The notes beneath the pieces were generated by a model. It saw only the letters and a list, made by a program, of their open reading frames with translations. It did no database searches and was not told where the DNA came from. DNA of 64,000 nucleotides from Nocardioides sp. HDW12B (GTDB lineage: Bacteria > Actinomycetota > Actinomycetes > Propionibacteriales > Nocardioidaceae): assembly GCF_011299595.1 (NCBI RefSeq), contig NZ_CP049867.1, positions 1-64,000 on the forward strand, given 5' to 3'. The translations under genes and the position numbers were made by a program. Positions 21,902 to 28,979 of the stretch are shown here, piece after piece (positions within the stretch are counted from its first letter, which is position 1; the number at the start of each line of letters is the position of its first letter).

Positions 21902-22391
21902 CATCGACACCGGGACGACCTCGACGGGGGACGGGAGTGCACTTACACGCGTCCCGATCCGGCGCCTTCTCGTCGCTCTGCTTGTCTTTGAGGTGCTCGG
22001 GATCGCGTGGCTGGTTCTGAACCCGAGCCCCGCCACGCCCACGAGCGCCGTCGAGCGGCTGAGCGCGGCGCTTACCGCCGTCGGTCTTCCCGGTTGGTTG
22101 GTCGGGACCGATCAGGTCGAGTTCGGACTGAACGTCGCACTCTTCGTTCCGCTCGCTGCCTTGACAAGCCTGCTATGGCCGCAGCGCCGGGTGTGGTTCT
22201 GGGTGCTCGTGGGGTTCGCGTTGAGCTCGACCCTCGAGTGGCTGCAGCTGACGTTCCTGTCGGACCGGAGCTCCACCTCGCGCGACATCGTCGCCAACAC
22301 CCTGGGGGCCCTCGTGGGCGCCGTCGTGGTCGTCGTCGGCCGCGCTCTGATCCGGGAGCACCGTGGACGGGTGGTTGCCCGTCCACGGTGA
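21798..22391 (+). CDS. VanZ-like membrane protein (start uncertain)
   Basis: Clear coding begins about 21940: four hydrophobic segments (RRLLVALLVFEVLGIAWLVL, VEFGLNVALFVPLAALTSLL, VWFWVLVGFALSSTLEWLQL, IVANTLGALVGAVVVVVGRAL) with NVALFVP and STLEWLQ typical of VanZ. No ATG, GTG or TTG lies in frame between the ygfZ stop and GTG 21993, which would cut the first helix; the next upstream start is ATG 21798 inside ygfZ, where the peptide looks like a ygfZ shadow. Either the gene overlaps ygfZ by 104 bases, uses an atypical start, or an indel disrupts the N-terminus. VanZ proteins can lower teicoplanin sensitivity; here the role is unknown. Confidence 0.7.
   Translation: MSRWNPSSISLACPPPRRSSSTPRSVCTCVRGWADIDTGTTSTGDGSALTRVPIRRLLVALLVFEVLGIAWLVLNPSPATPTSAVERLSAALTAVGLPGWLVGTDQVEFGLNVALFVPLAALTSLLWPQRRVWFWVLVGFALSSTLEWLQLTFLSDRSSTSRDIVANTLGALVGAVVVVVGRALIREHRGRVVARPR
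22361..22388. terminator. Perfect 11-bp hairpin between convergent genes
   Basis: CCGTGGACGGG (22361-22371) pairs with CCCGTCCACGG (22378-22388) around a 6-base loop, overlapping the end of the VanZ-like gene and just before the stop of the convergent metalloprotease gene. No U-tract. Likely bidirectional terminator. Confidence 0.7.
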
Positions 22392-22397
22392 CGTGGA

Positions 22398-24098
22398 CTA
22401 CTTGCGACCGAGCTTGACCGAAGCACTGGCGCCGTCCAGGTAGCCAGTTACTCCTCGTACGACCGCCTGGAGCGAACCACTGGTGCCCACGACGCCCGCG
22501 TTCACCGAAGCGGTCCAGGACCCAGTGGAGGTCGTGACCGCAGAGGCAATCGTGGTCGTGGTTCCACTGGTGGACGTGAGTACCACGTCAACCGGGACCT
22601 GGGCAGCGGGTGACCGCTCGGCGAGGTAGGACCGGGCCACGGAGCCGCTGAACTGGTAGAACTTGCCACTCTTGAAAGCGTTGAACTGGAGCGAGGGCGT
22701 CCATGAGCCCACCATCACCTGTCCGAGCGAATGCTCGGCCGCTGCAAGGGCAGATGTCTGCGAGGTGGCCAGCATCATCTCGCCGCTGTGAGCGGGCGAC
22801 ACGGTCACTGATATTGATCCGTCGTTGGACGTGACAGCACTGCCGAGAAGGGAACCGGCGCCTGAACCGTCCTTGAGCTTGACGGCAACTCTGACCCCCG
22901 CGACGGGTTCCCCATCCGGCATCTGGAGTCGAGCGGACACAGCAACTGGAGACCCGAAGCCCACGTTTGTCCGGTTGACAGATCCGTCGAGAATGGGCGC
23001 GACGCCGGCTCCCAACCGTCCGCCGTCAATCAAGAACCGAGAGTTGGCCACGTTCCAGTGGGTAGCGAGGTAGCTCCCCACTGCCGGATCAGTCGAGAAG
23101 TAGTCATCGCTGTTGCAGTCCAGCAGGAACTCCTGCTCGGGCGAGCACTTCTCGACGACCGCCGCAGAGGGCCCGCCGTCGTTGTAGCAGAGCGTGTCGC
23201 TCTCGTCGTTGCAGTGCCCACTGCCGGTGGCGTTGGGCGCGGAGTTCTGTACGCCGCCCAGATTGTGCGCCAGTTCGTGCGCCTCGACGGAGCGTGTGCC
23301 CGCGGAGTCGCCCAGGCCCCAGCACGCGTTGTCGACTCGCGCGAACATCGGGTATCGACCGTTGTTGGAGTTCGTGTCCGCCGCACTGTCGTCCGGGTAC
23401 TGCTGCGCGACACCGCATAGGGCGTTGGCATCCGTCCACATCAGGTACTTACGAGTCGGGTCTCTATATCCGAGTGCCTTGACGGCAGCGATCGTCGAGG
23501 CGAAGTCCGCGGTGGCTCCCGCAGGGACCTCCACGTTCAGCACCGAGGCTTCACAGGTTCCGTCAGCTGCCGGCTCGGTGACGAACCGCACGTGTCGTAC
23601 GCCGCCTGTTGTGGCGGCAGACTGGCTGAAGACCTCGTCCACACCCGCAGCCCACAGCTTCAGGCTGGACTGAAGGGCAGCGAAGCGGTTGGGCTTCCCC
23701 GCCTCGACCACATACATCGCCTGGACGCGGTAGCCCGTCGTTCCATCGCCGTCGCACGGCACTGCGGTCAGCGCGCCGGCCGAGCTGGTTGAGGTCTCGG
23801 CGATGGAGGGATCAGCTTCGACGACGGCTTGCGTCACGGCCCCGGTGCGCTTCCGCAGCTTTCGAGTGTCCACCCGCGTCCGGACGTCGATCCCTCGAGG
23901 CGCGACGTCGGTGTGGACGCAGACGATGCCGGTGTCCGCGGCGCGCTGAGTCTCACCGTCGCCACACGCGCTGGCTAGGGGAACGCCTGTCGCCCCCGTA
24001 GAAATGACGACCGCGAGGGGTGCCGAGGCCATCGCCAAGGCGAGCGACGCCAAAACGAACCGTCGCGGAGATTGCGTACGCGCAGACTCAGTAAGCAT
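22398..24098 (-). CDS. Secreted zinc metalloprotease with Ig-like C-terminal domains
   Basis: 566 residues, start ATG preceded by GGGAGGA. Signal sequence FVLASLALAMASAPLAVVIS; the catalytic domain (about 100-350) carries HELAHNLGGVQ, with two zinc His and the catalytic Glu. A third ligand is probably the His of GSGHCND, followed by ESDTLCYND, where the Met-turn methionine expected in metzincins is Leu. Cys residues are frequent, as in secreted enzymes. C-terminal residues (about 360-566) form two beta-rich, Ser/Thr-rich Ig-like segments that may bind the cell surface. Substrate unknown. It converges on the VanZ-like gene. Confidence 0.82.
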   Translation of the reverse strand: MLTESARTQSPRRFVLASLALAMASAPLAVVISTGATGVPLASACGDGETQRAADTGIVCVHTDVAPRGIDVRTRVDTRKLRKRTGAVTQAVVEADPSIAETSTSSAGALTAVPCDGDGTTGYRVQAMYVVEAGKPNRFAALQSSLKLWAAGVDEVFSQSAATTGGVRHVRFVTEPAADGTCEASVLNVEVPAGATADFASTIAAVKALGYRDPTRKYLMWTDANALCGVAQQYPDDSAADTNSNNGRYPMFARVDNACWGLGDSAGTRSVEAHELAHNLGGVQNSAPNATGSGHCNDESDTLCYNDGGPSAAVVEKCSPEQEFLLDCNSDDYFSTDPAVGSYLATHWNVANSRFLIDGGRLGAGVAPILDGSVNRTNVGFGSPVAVSARLQMPDGEPVAGVRVAVKLKDGSGAGSLLGSAVTSNDGSISVTVSPAHSGEMMLATSQTSALAAAEHSLGQVMVGSWTPSLQFNAFKSGKFYQFSGSVARSYLAERSPAAQVPVDVVLTSTSGTTTTIASAVTTSTGSWTASVNAGVVGTSGSLQAVVRGVTGYLDGASASVKLGRK

Positions 24099-24441
24099 CC
24101 GAGGGTCCTCCCAGACTCTCTAATCGGGCCCGAGACCCGAGCCGCCCTCCCAAGCGACTCTTAGACCATATGCCACGTATGGGACCTTCGTCCTCACTTT
24201 TCAGGACGACATACCTGTAACACGCAATACGGGATAGGTCTGGCGCTCGCGACGACGTGTCGTCCATGTGGCTGTGCTGCCAGCGGCGGGGGAGGCTGAG
24301 GCGTCGGATTTGTACCCGACGCTGGTGCGAGCGTTACCCTGAGGTGCTCTGCGCGTTGTCTGTTCGTGTGAGCCCGCCACCGCAGTTGCCCTCCCGCGGA
24401 CCGGCGAGTCGGGGGACTTCAGGATCGAGAGGCCTAGCATT
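24099..24441. other. 343-base divergent promoter region
   Basis: No gene seen. It separates the leftward metalloprotease from the rightward glycan operon. It contains three inverted repeats: TCGTCCT/AGGACGA (24188-24209), GACGAC/GTCGTC (24251-24264) and GCGTCGG/CCGACGC (24301-24322). A TAGCAT element at 24435-24440 sits one base before the ATG of the BY-kinase gene at 24442 and 7 bases before the in-frame ATG at 24448. The inverted repeats could bind regulators of the glycan locus. Confidence 0.5.
24301..24322. promoter_or_regulatory. Inverted repeat in the glycan-operon promoter region
   Basis: GCGTCGG and CCGACGC are perfect 7-bp arms around the 8 bases ATTTGTAC, about 120 bases before the BY-kinase start. 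Operator or leader hairpin; unassigned. Confidence 0.4.
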
Positions 24442-25920
24442 ATGGAGATGCGCGACTACGTCCGCGTACTGAGGGCGCACTGGGTGGGCGTCACCCTGAT
24501 CGTGACTCTTGCGGTCGCTTCCGTCGCCCTCTACACCCTGGCGCAACCCAAGGTGTACCAGGCCAATGCCAGCGGCTTCGTCAGCACGGGCCCGAACTAC
24601 GAACCAGGCTTGGGGTCGGTCAACGACCAATTCGCGAAGTCTCGCGCGGTGTCCTACGTCACGCTGGCAGAGAGCCGCGCCACGGCTCGGGAGGTCATTC
24701 GAGAGCTGAAGCTTGATGTGAGCCCGGACGCACTGGTCAACTCGATCGACGTGCTCCAACCCGAGAGCACGGTGAATATCAGGATCACGGCACGGGCAGG
24801 AACGCCGCAGCAAGCGCGCGCCCTGGCGGACGCCTGGGTCGCCGCACTGGCACAACAGATCGACGAGATCGAGGATCCGGAGGGAATCGATCCTGTCGGG
24901 TCGCCCGTGCTTGTGCCCGTCGAGTCCGCAGCCTTACCCGCGGCGCCCATAAGTCCGCAGCCCCTTCGAAATGTCCTGATCGGACTCGCAGTCGGGTTCG
25001 TGCTGGGTCTCGGGTACGCGCTCGTGAGGAACGTCCTGGACCGCCGGCTGCGCACGGCAGCGAGCGTCGTTGAGCGCTTTGGTGTCAACGTGCTCGGAAG
25101 CATCCCCAGCACCCCAGTGCTGGGGCACGGGACGGGTGAGCGCGCAACCCTCATCACGTCGATCGAGAGCAGCGACGCCTCGGGAGCGGGCGAGGCGTTT
25201 CGCAAGCTCAGGACCAATCTGCGGTACATGGCGATCGACGACCCGCCGCGCATCATCGTGGTGACCAGTCCGAAGCCGAGCGACGGGAAGTCGACTGTCT
25301 CGACGAACCTCGCTGCGGCGATGGCCGTGAGTGGACGCCACGTAGTGCTCGTGGACGCGGACCTCCGACGGCCGAGCGTCGCCACGGCGCTCGGCGTCGT
25401 CGAGGGCGTTGGCCTGACAGACGTGCTCGTCGGGCAGATGTCCCCGGCAGACGCTCTCCAGCCTTCCGGGGTCCACGATCTGCTGCAGGTCATGGGGGCA
25501 GGTCGCATTCCGCCAAACCCCAGTGAATTGCTGGGCTCCCAGAGCATGAAAACGCTGGTGGAGAAGTTGTCACAGGATGCGATGGTCATTCTGGATGCGC
25601 CGCCGCTGCTGCCCGTGACCGATGCGGCCGTTCTCACAGCCTGGGCCGATGGAGCGATCATCGTCATCTCGGCAGGTCAAACACTGGATGGTGAGCTGCG
25701 AACTGCACTGGGTCACTTGGAGGCGGTGAACGCCAGGGCGCTGGGCGTCATTCTCAACAAGGTGCCGCGGCGGGGCGCAAACGGCGGGACCTACGCGGGC
25801 TACTACTCCGACCCGTATGGTTCGTCACAGCCCAAGGCCGGTACCGCCGGCTGGTGGCGACAGCTGAAGCGAAAACCCCGCGGGGGGACGGGTGGCAGCC
25901 ACGCGCGGGGCCGTGAGTGA
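24442..25920 (+). CDS. Polysaccharide co-polymerase / tyrosine autokinase (Wzz-BY-kinase)
   Basis: 492 residues. Wzz domain with helices at about 13-35 and 175-195, then a cytosolic BY-kinase domain: Walker A SPKPSDGKST, Walker A' VVLVDADLRRP, Walker B MVILDAPP. A Tyr cluster near the C-terminus (YAGYYSDPYG) is the expected autophosphorylation tail. It controls chain length and export of exopolysaccharide, and would be opposed by the Wzb-like phosphatase at 56024. Family members start MELRDYLRVLR, matching the ATG at 24442. It heads a co-oriented operon and overlaps the next gene by 4 bases (GTGA). Confidence 0.93.
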   Translation: MEMRDYVRVLRAHWVGVTLIVTLAVASVALYTLAQPKVYQANASGFVSTGPNYEPGLGSVNDQFAKSRAVSYVTLAESRATAREVIRELKLDVSPDALVNSIDVLQPESTVNIRITARAGTPQQARALADAWVAALAQQIDEIEDPEGIDPVGSPVLVPVESAALPAAPISPQPLRNVLIGLAVGFVLGLGYALVRNVLDRRLRTAASVVERFGVNVLGSIPSTPVLGHGTGERATLITSIESSDASGAGEAFRKLRTNLRYMAIDDPPRIIVVTSPKPSDGKSTVSTNLAAAMAVSGRHVVLVDADLRRPSVATALGVVEGVGLTDVLVGQMSPADALQPSGVHDLLQVMGAGRIPPNPSELLGSQSMKTLVEKLSQDAMVILDAPPLLPVTDAAVLTAWADGAIIVISAGQTLDGELRTALGHLEAVNARALGVILNKVPRRGANGGTYAGYYSDPYGSSQPKAGTAGWWRQLKRKPRGGTGGSHARGRE

Positions 25921-26216
25921 CGCCAAGAGACTCGATGCTTCAGCGAGCGGCCGTCGCTGAAGTTGTCAGCCCAGGCGAACTTCGCGTAGCGCTGCTACGT
26001 CTGAATGACCTCGCAGCGCCGCCCGTGGTCCTGGAGGGGGTCGCGTTCGTGCTGTGGACCCTGTTCACCGTCGAGACGACGCATGCCCATGTCGCGGAGA
26101 AAGCTGCTGTGCTGTGGCCGGGCGAGGACCTGCAGTACCAACGTGAAGTCATCACAGCCTTCGTGGACGACCTACTCGTCCTTGGTCTTCTCGAGGAGTC
26201 CGTGACGCATGAGTGA
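25917..26216 (+). CDS. PqqD-like protein (RiPP recognition element fold)
   Basis: 99 residues, GTG start overlapping the kinase stop; an ATG seven codons in is an alternative. The body follows PqqD: LRVALLRLNDLAAPPVVLEGVAFVLWTLF, then a helix-rich second half with VITAFVDDLLVLGLLEE. PqqD-like folds bind leader peptides in ribosomal peptide (RiPP) pathways, including lasso peptide protein B1. It is one of two PqqD-like genes flanking an HPr-kinase-like gene. No precursor peptide was found in the module. Confidence 0.75.
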   Translation: MTPRDSMLQRAAVAEVVSPGELRVALLRLNDLAAPPVVLEGVAFVLWTLFTVETTHAHVAEKAAVLWPGEDLQYQREVITAFVDDLLVLGLLEESVTHE

Positions 26217-26955
26217 CATTCAGCTGTGCGCGCTGGGTGTGCCAGTGCGCGTGTGCATTGAGGATATTCTGGCTCCGCGCTTCGTGAGTGCATGGGAGCT
26301 GTGCCTGGCTGAACACGCCTCCGAAACCGATCTGGTGGTCGAGCAGTCGAGCAGCGACGATGTCGACTCAGCCCTCGAGAGACTGACTCGAGACGTGACC
26401 CGCTCTGTCATTGACGCGAATGCTGGTCGACTCCTGATGTTGCATGCGTGCGCTGTGGGGCGGCCAGAGACCGGGGAAGCCGCCGTCTTTGTCGGACGTT
26501 CGGGTGCTGGCAAGACGACCCTTGTGCAGGCGTTGACCGAGCACGGATGGCACTACCTCACCGACGAGACGGTGGGGATCCGTGCGGACGGTACGAAGAT
26601 CATCGAGCCGTACCCCAAACCCCTGTCTGTCGTCTCGTCCTCTGGCCCCAAGGTGCAGGCGCTGCCCCGAGGCCTGATGTCAGAGAGCTGGCGGAGGTCG
26701 TCCATTATCCCGTTCACTGTTTCAGCGGTCTTCCTCCTGGATCGCGGCCAGCACTCGATCGCGACAGTTACGCCGCTGCCAACTGCCCGGGCGCTGCCCC
26801 CGCTTGCTGCCCAGTCCTCGCACCTGTCGGCACTCCGTGGCCCTTTGGGTGTGTTGGCGAGCCTGGCCACCGACGCGAATCCTTTCCGGATCCTGACCTA
26901 TGGGGAGGCGTCGAAGGTGCCCGCTGCATTGGCGACGTCATGGGCAGCCCCATGA
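26209..26955 (+). CDS. HPr-kinase-like P-loop protein
   Basis: 248 residues, overlapping the upstream PqqD gene by 8 bases. P-loop VGRSGAGKTTLVQAL at about residue 90, then YLTDETVGIRADG, a region resembling the HprK catalytic segment, in a 150-residue C-terminal half. Upstream half lacks the usual HprK N-terminal domain. Such proteins recur beside PqqD-like proteins and nucleotidyltransferases in RiPP (lasso) clusters, where they phosphorylate precursor peptides, and also in glycan loci. Its substrate here is not identifiable; the gene for HPr is not nearby. Confidence 0.8.
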   Translation: MSDIQLCALGVPVRVCIEDILAPRFVSAWELCLAEHASETDLVVEQSSSDDVDSALERLTRDVTRSVIDANAGRLLMLHACAVGRPETGEAAVFVGRSGAGKTTLVQALTEHGWHYLTDETVGIRADGTKIIEPYPKPLSVVSSSGPKVQALPRGLMSESWRRSSIIPFTVSAVFLLDRGQHSIATVTPLPTARALPPLAAQSSHLSALRGPLGVLASLATDANPFRILTYGEASKVPAALATSWAAP

Positions 26956-27224
26956 GGTGGGCTGCCGTCAGTATCGCGGACGTGTGGCAGGGATCGGGTG
27001 AGGCCGTCCTGCTGCTCGACGACAACCGCGTCGTGACACTCGGCCCGGGTGCCACGGCGCTGTGGAACGCGCTTGGCGCTGGGCCCATGGGGATCGGCGT
27101 TCTTGTCGAAGCTGTCGAGGACGCCCTCGGGCCCCCGCCGGACGGCGTAGACGCGCGAGAATTGACAGAGATCTCGCTCCGTGAACTGGTACAAAACGGA
27201 ATACTGCGTGAGATTGCGGACTAG
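26952..27224 (+). CDS. Second PqqD-like protein
   Basis: 90 residues from the ATG that overlaps the HprK-like stop (ATGA); an ATG at 26940 would add four residues. PqqD pattern: DDNRVVTLGPGATALWNAL, then LVEAVEDALG and ISLRELVQNGILRE. Diverged from the first PqqD-like gene; two recognition elements in one operon suggests two partners or a heterodimer. Coupled translation is likely. Confidence 0.75.
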   Translation: MRWAAVSIADVWQGSGEAVLLLDDNRVVTLGPGATALWNALGAGPMGIGVLVEAVEDALGPPPDGVDARELTEISLRELVQNGILREIAD

Positions 27225-27312
27225 GGCCCTTCGTCCGGTTGTGCCTAGCCCCCCTTCATGGCTTAACATCTGCTCGATGGATTCGCAGAATCACGGTCCA
27301 AGGGGGACACGC

Positions 27313-27906
27313 ATGACTTCGCAGCACTCGAACGACTCGCGCGGCACGGCCGCCGAGGTCACGCGACGAACGCTCATTCGAACGGGTGCTAACGCCGCGT
27401 GGGCTGCGCCTGTCGTCGCCATCGTGGCGACGGCCCCGAAGTTCGCTCTCGTGAGTCATGAGCCGGGGCACGACGGCCCCATTACGCCGGCCGCGGCGCC
27501 GAACCTGCAAGTGTCGAGTTTCGACGCAGCCCGCAGGGTTCCCAACAACGAGAAGAAGTTGGTCGATGGTTCATTCACCCTGACCAATGTTGGTGACGCC
27601 GTCGCCCCCGCAACGACCACGACTGTGGAGCTCACCATCACCCAGGGCAGCTACGGGACGTCGTTCGCCCCGAGCGTCACGGCCGGGAACACTGCGTGGA
27701 CGCGGGTGACTGACTTTGTCGGAGCTACCTGGCCCAAGAAGGCGACCTTCAAGCTCAACAACGACCTCGCCCCGAATGCAGCCGTGGCCTTGGCGTTCCT
27801 GGTCGACACCAAGCAGACTCAGCCCTCTACTTCTGCCATCACACTCGAGGTCACGCCAAAGGTCGGTACCGAGTCCTACGCGGCGAAGACGGACACGTTT
27901 AACTGA
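27313..27906 (+). CDS. Tat-exported protein of the PqqD/HprK module
   Basis: 197 residues, ATG after AGGGGG. N-terminal RRTLIRTGANAAWAAPVVAI is a twin-arginine-type signal. The mature part is a single beta-sandwich-like domain (SFTLTNVGDAVAPATTTTVEL, AVALAFLVDTK, SAITLEVTPK) ending YAAKTDTFN. It lies between the second PqqD gene and the nucleotidyltransferase, 88 bases after the former and one base before the next gene, so co-transcription is likely. It is exported and non-enzymatic in appearance; it may be a surface target of the module (inference). Confidence 0.75.
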   Translation: MTSQHSNDSRGTAAEVTRRTLIRTGANAAWAAPVVAIVATAPKFALVSHEPGHDGPITPAAAPNLQVSSFDAARRVPNNEKKLVDGSFTLTNVGDAVAPATTTTVELTITQGSYGTSFAPSVTAGNTAWTRVTDFVGATWPKKATFKLNNDLAPNAAVALAFLVDTKQTQPSTSAITLEVTPKVGTESYAAKTDTFN

Positions 27907-27907
27907 G

Positions 27908-28825
27908 GTGACCGAGCAAGCGCTCGGTCTACAGCCGGCGGAGGCCGGGCTGTTGGCGCATGTTCTCGTCGGACGTGCGCTGCAGTCGGCCGAGGTGGAC
28001 GCCGTCATCATAAAGGGTCCGACGCTGGCATCACGCGGACTCAGAGCCGAACGGCTCTCGCACGACGTCGATGTTCTGGTGCGCCCTCGGCAGGTGAGCA
28101 CCGCCCTCCAGGTGATGCAAGACCTGGGATGGGAGCTTGAGGCGCCAGCGGGCAGCCGGCGCCGCTCGATCTCCGGACACGTGGGTGCCACACTCGGACA
28201 CAGGCTGTGGCCCCTTCAGATCGATGTGCACGAGTCATTCCCTGGTTTCTGCTTCGACAACGACGTCGTCTTCGACGAGTTGTGGCACAGACGCGAGGCC
28301 GTCGTGATCGCCGGCGTCGAGGTGGTCAGCGTGGACAGGCCGACGAGTGCCGCCATTGGAGCCCTGCACGCTCTGCGAGACATTGCTGTACAAGGCCCGG
28401 CCTACAGCGACCTTGTGAGTCACGCGCGGCATGTGATGTCGGCCGAAGAGCTCGAGCAACTTTCGACGCTGGCGCGGGTGACCGGTGCTCAATTACCTCT
28501 CGCGCCCTTCCTCCGGGATCTCGGGCTCCCTGTACATCTCACTGGGGAGGACCACGAGATATCCCGGGCCTGGCGGGTGCGCCAGGCAGTGGGGGGACGA
28601 CGCTCCGCCACGTGGGTGTACGCCCTCCTAGACGCCCCTCCGAGGTCCTGGCTCAGCATCGTCGGAGAAGCGCTCGCGGTGACGCCCGCGGACGTGCGGA
28701 CTCCCGATGGCAGCGAGTCCCCTCGCGGTCTGCGCCTCGGGCAGTTGCGACGCATCGGACGGGGATTGCTCGCACTTCCGATGGCTGTTTGGGCGGTCGC
28801 GCGCGCAATGAAACGGCGCCGGTGA
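27908..28825 (+). CDS. NTP_transf_5-type nucleotidyltransferase
   Basis: 305 residues from GTG immediately after the previous stop. Motifs: KGPTLASRGL and LSHDVDVLVRPRQV with the DxD metal pair of the nucleotidyltransferase fold, then WPLQIDVHESF with a third acidic residue. The C-terminal half is helical and Arg-rich, ending MKRRR. Family members (NTP_transf_5, PF14907) are frequent next to PqqD/HprK-like genes and in lasso clusters; they probably transfer a nucleotide or related group to a protein or peptide. Substrate unknown. Confidence 0.82.
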   Translation: MTEQALGLQPAEAGLLAHVLVGRALQSAEVDAVIIKGPTLASRGLRAERLSHDVDVLVRPRQVSTALQVMQDLGWELEAPAGSRRRSISGHVGATLGHRLWPLQIDVHESFPGFCFDNDVVFDELWHRREAVVIAGVEVVSVDRPTSAAIGALHALRDIAVQGPAYSDLVSHARHVMSAEELEQLSTLARVTGAQLPLAPFLRDLGLPVHLTGEDHEISRAWRVRQAVGGRRSATWVYALLDAPPRSWLSIVGEALAVTPADVRTPDGSESPRGLRLGQLRRIGRGLLALPMAVWAVARAMKRRR

Positions 28826-28979
28826 TCGGAACAGGGCACTAGGTCCCGTCGCGCACCATCACTTTGCCCGAATGTCGCACCCTTTGGTCCGATGTGACTG
28901 AGTAGTGCATCTGTTCTATCCTGAGGACATCGAGAGCGCGATCAGCGCCCGAGGCATCCAAGGGTGACGGGGGTCCCAC

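Noticed and set aside
26209-26955. True HPr kinase/phosphorylase for carbon control
   Set aside because: No HPr gene and no N-terminal domain; the neighbouring PqqD and nucleotidyltransferase genes favour a different role.
28905-28967. Tiny ORF (20 codons) before the 4,6-dehydratase as a precursor peptide
   Set aside because: No ribosome-binding site, no conserved leader/core pattern; more likely promoter DNA.
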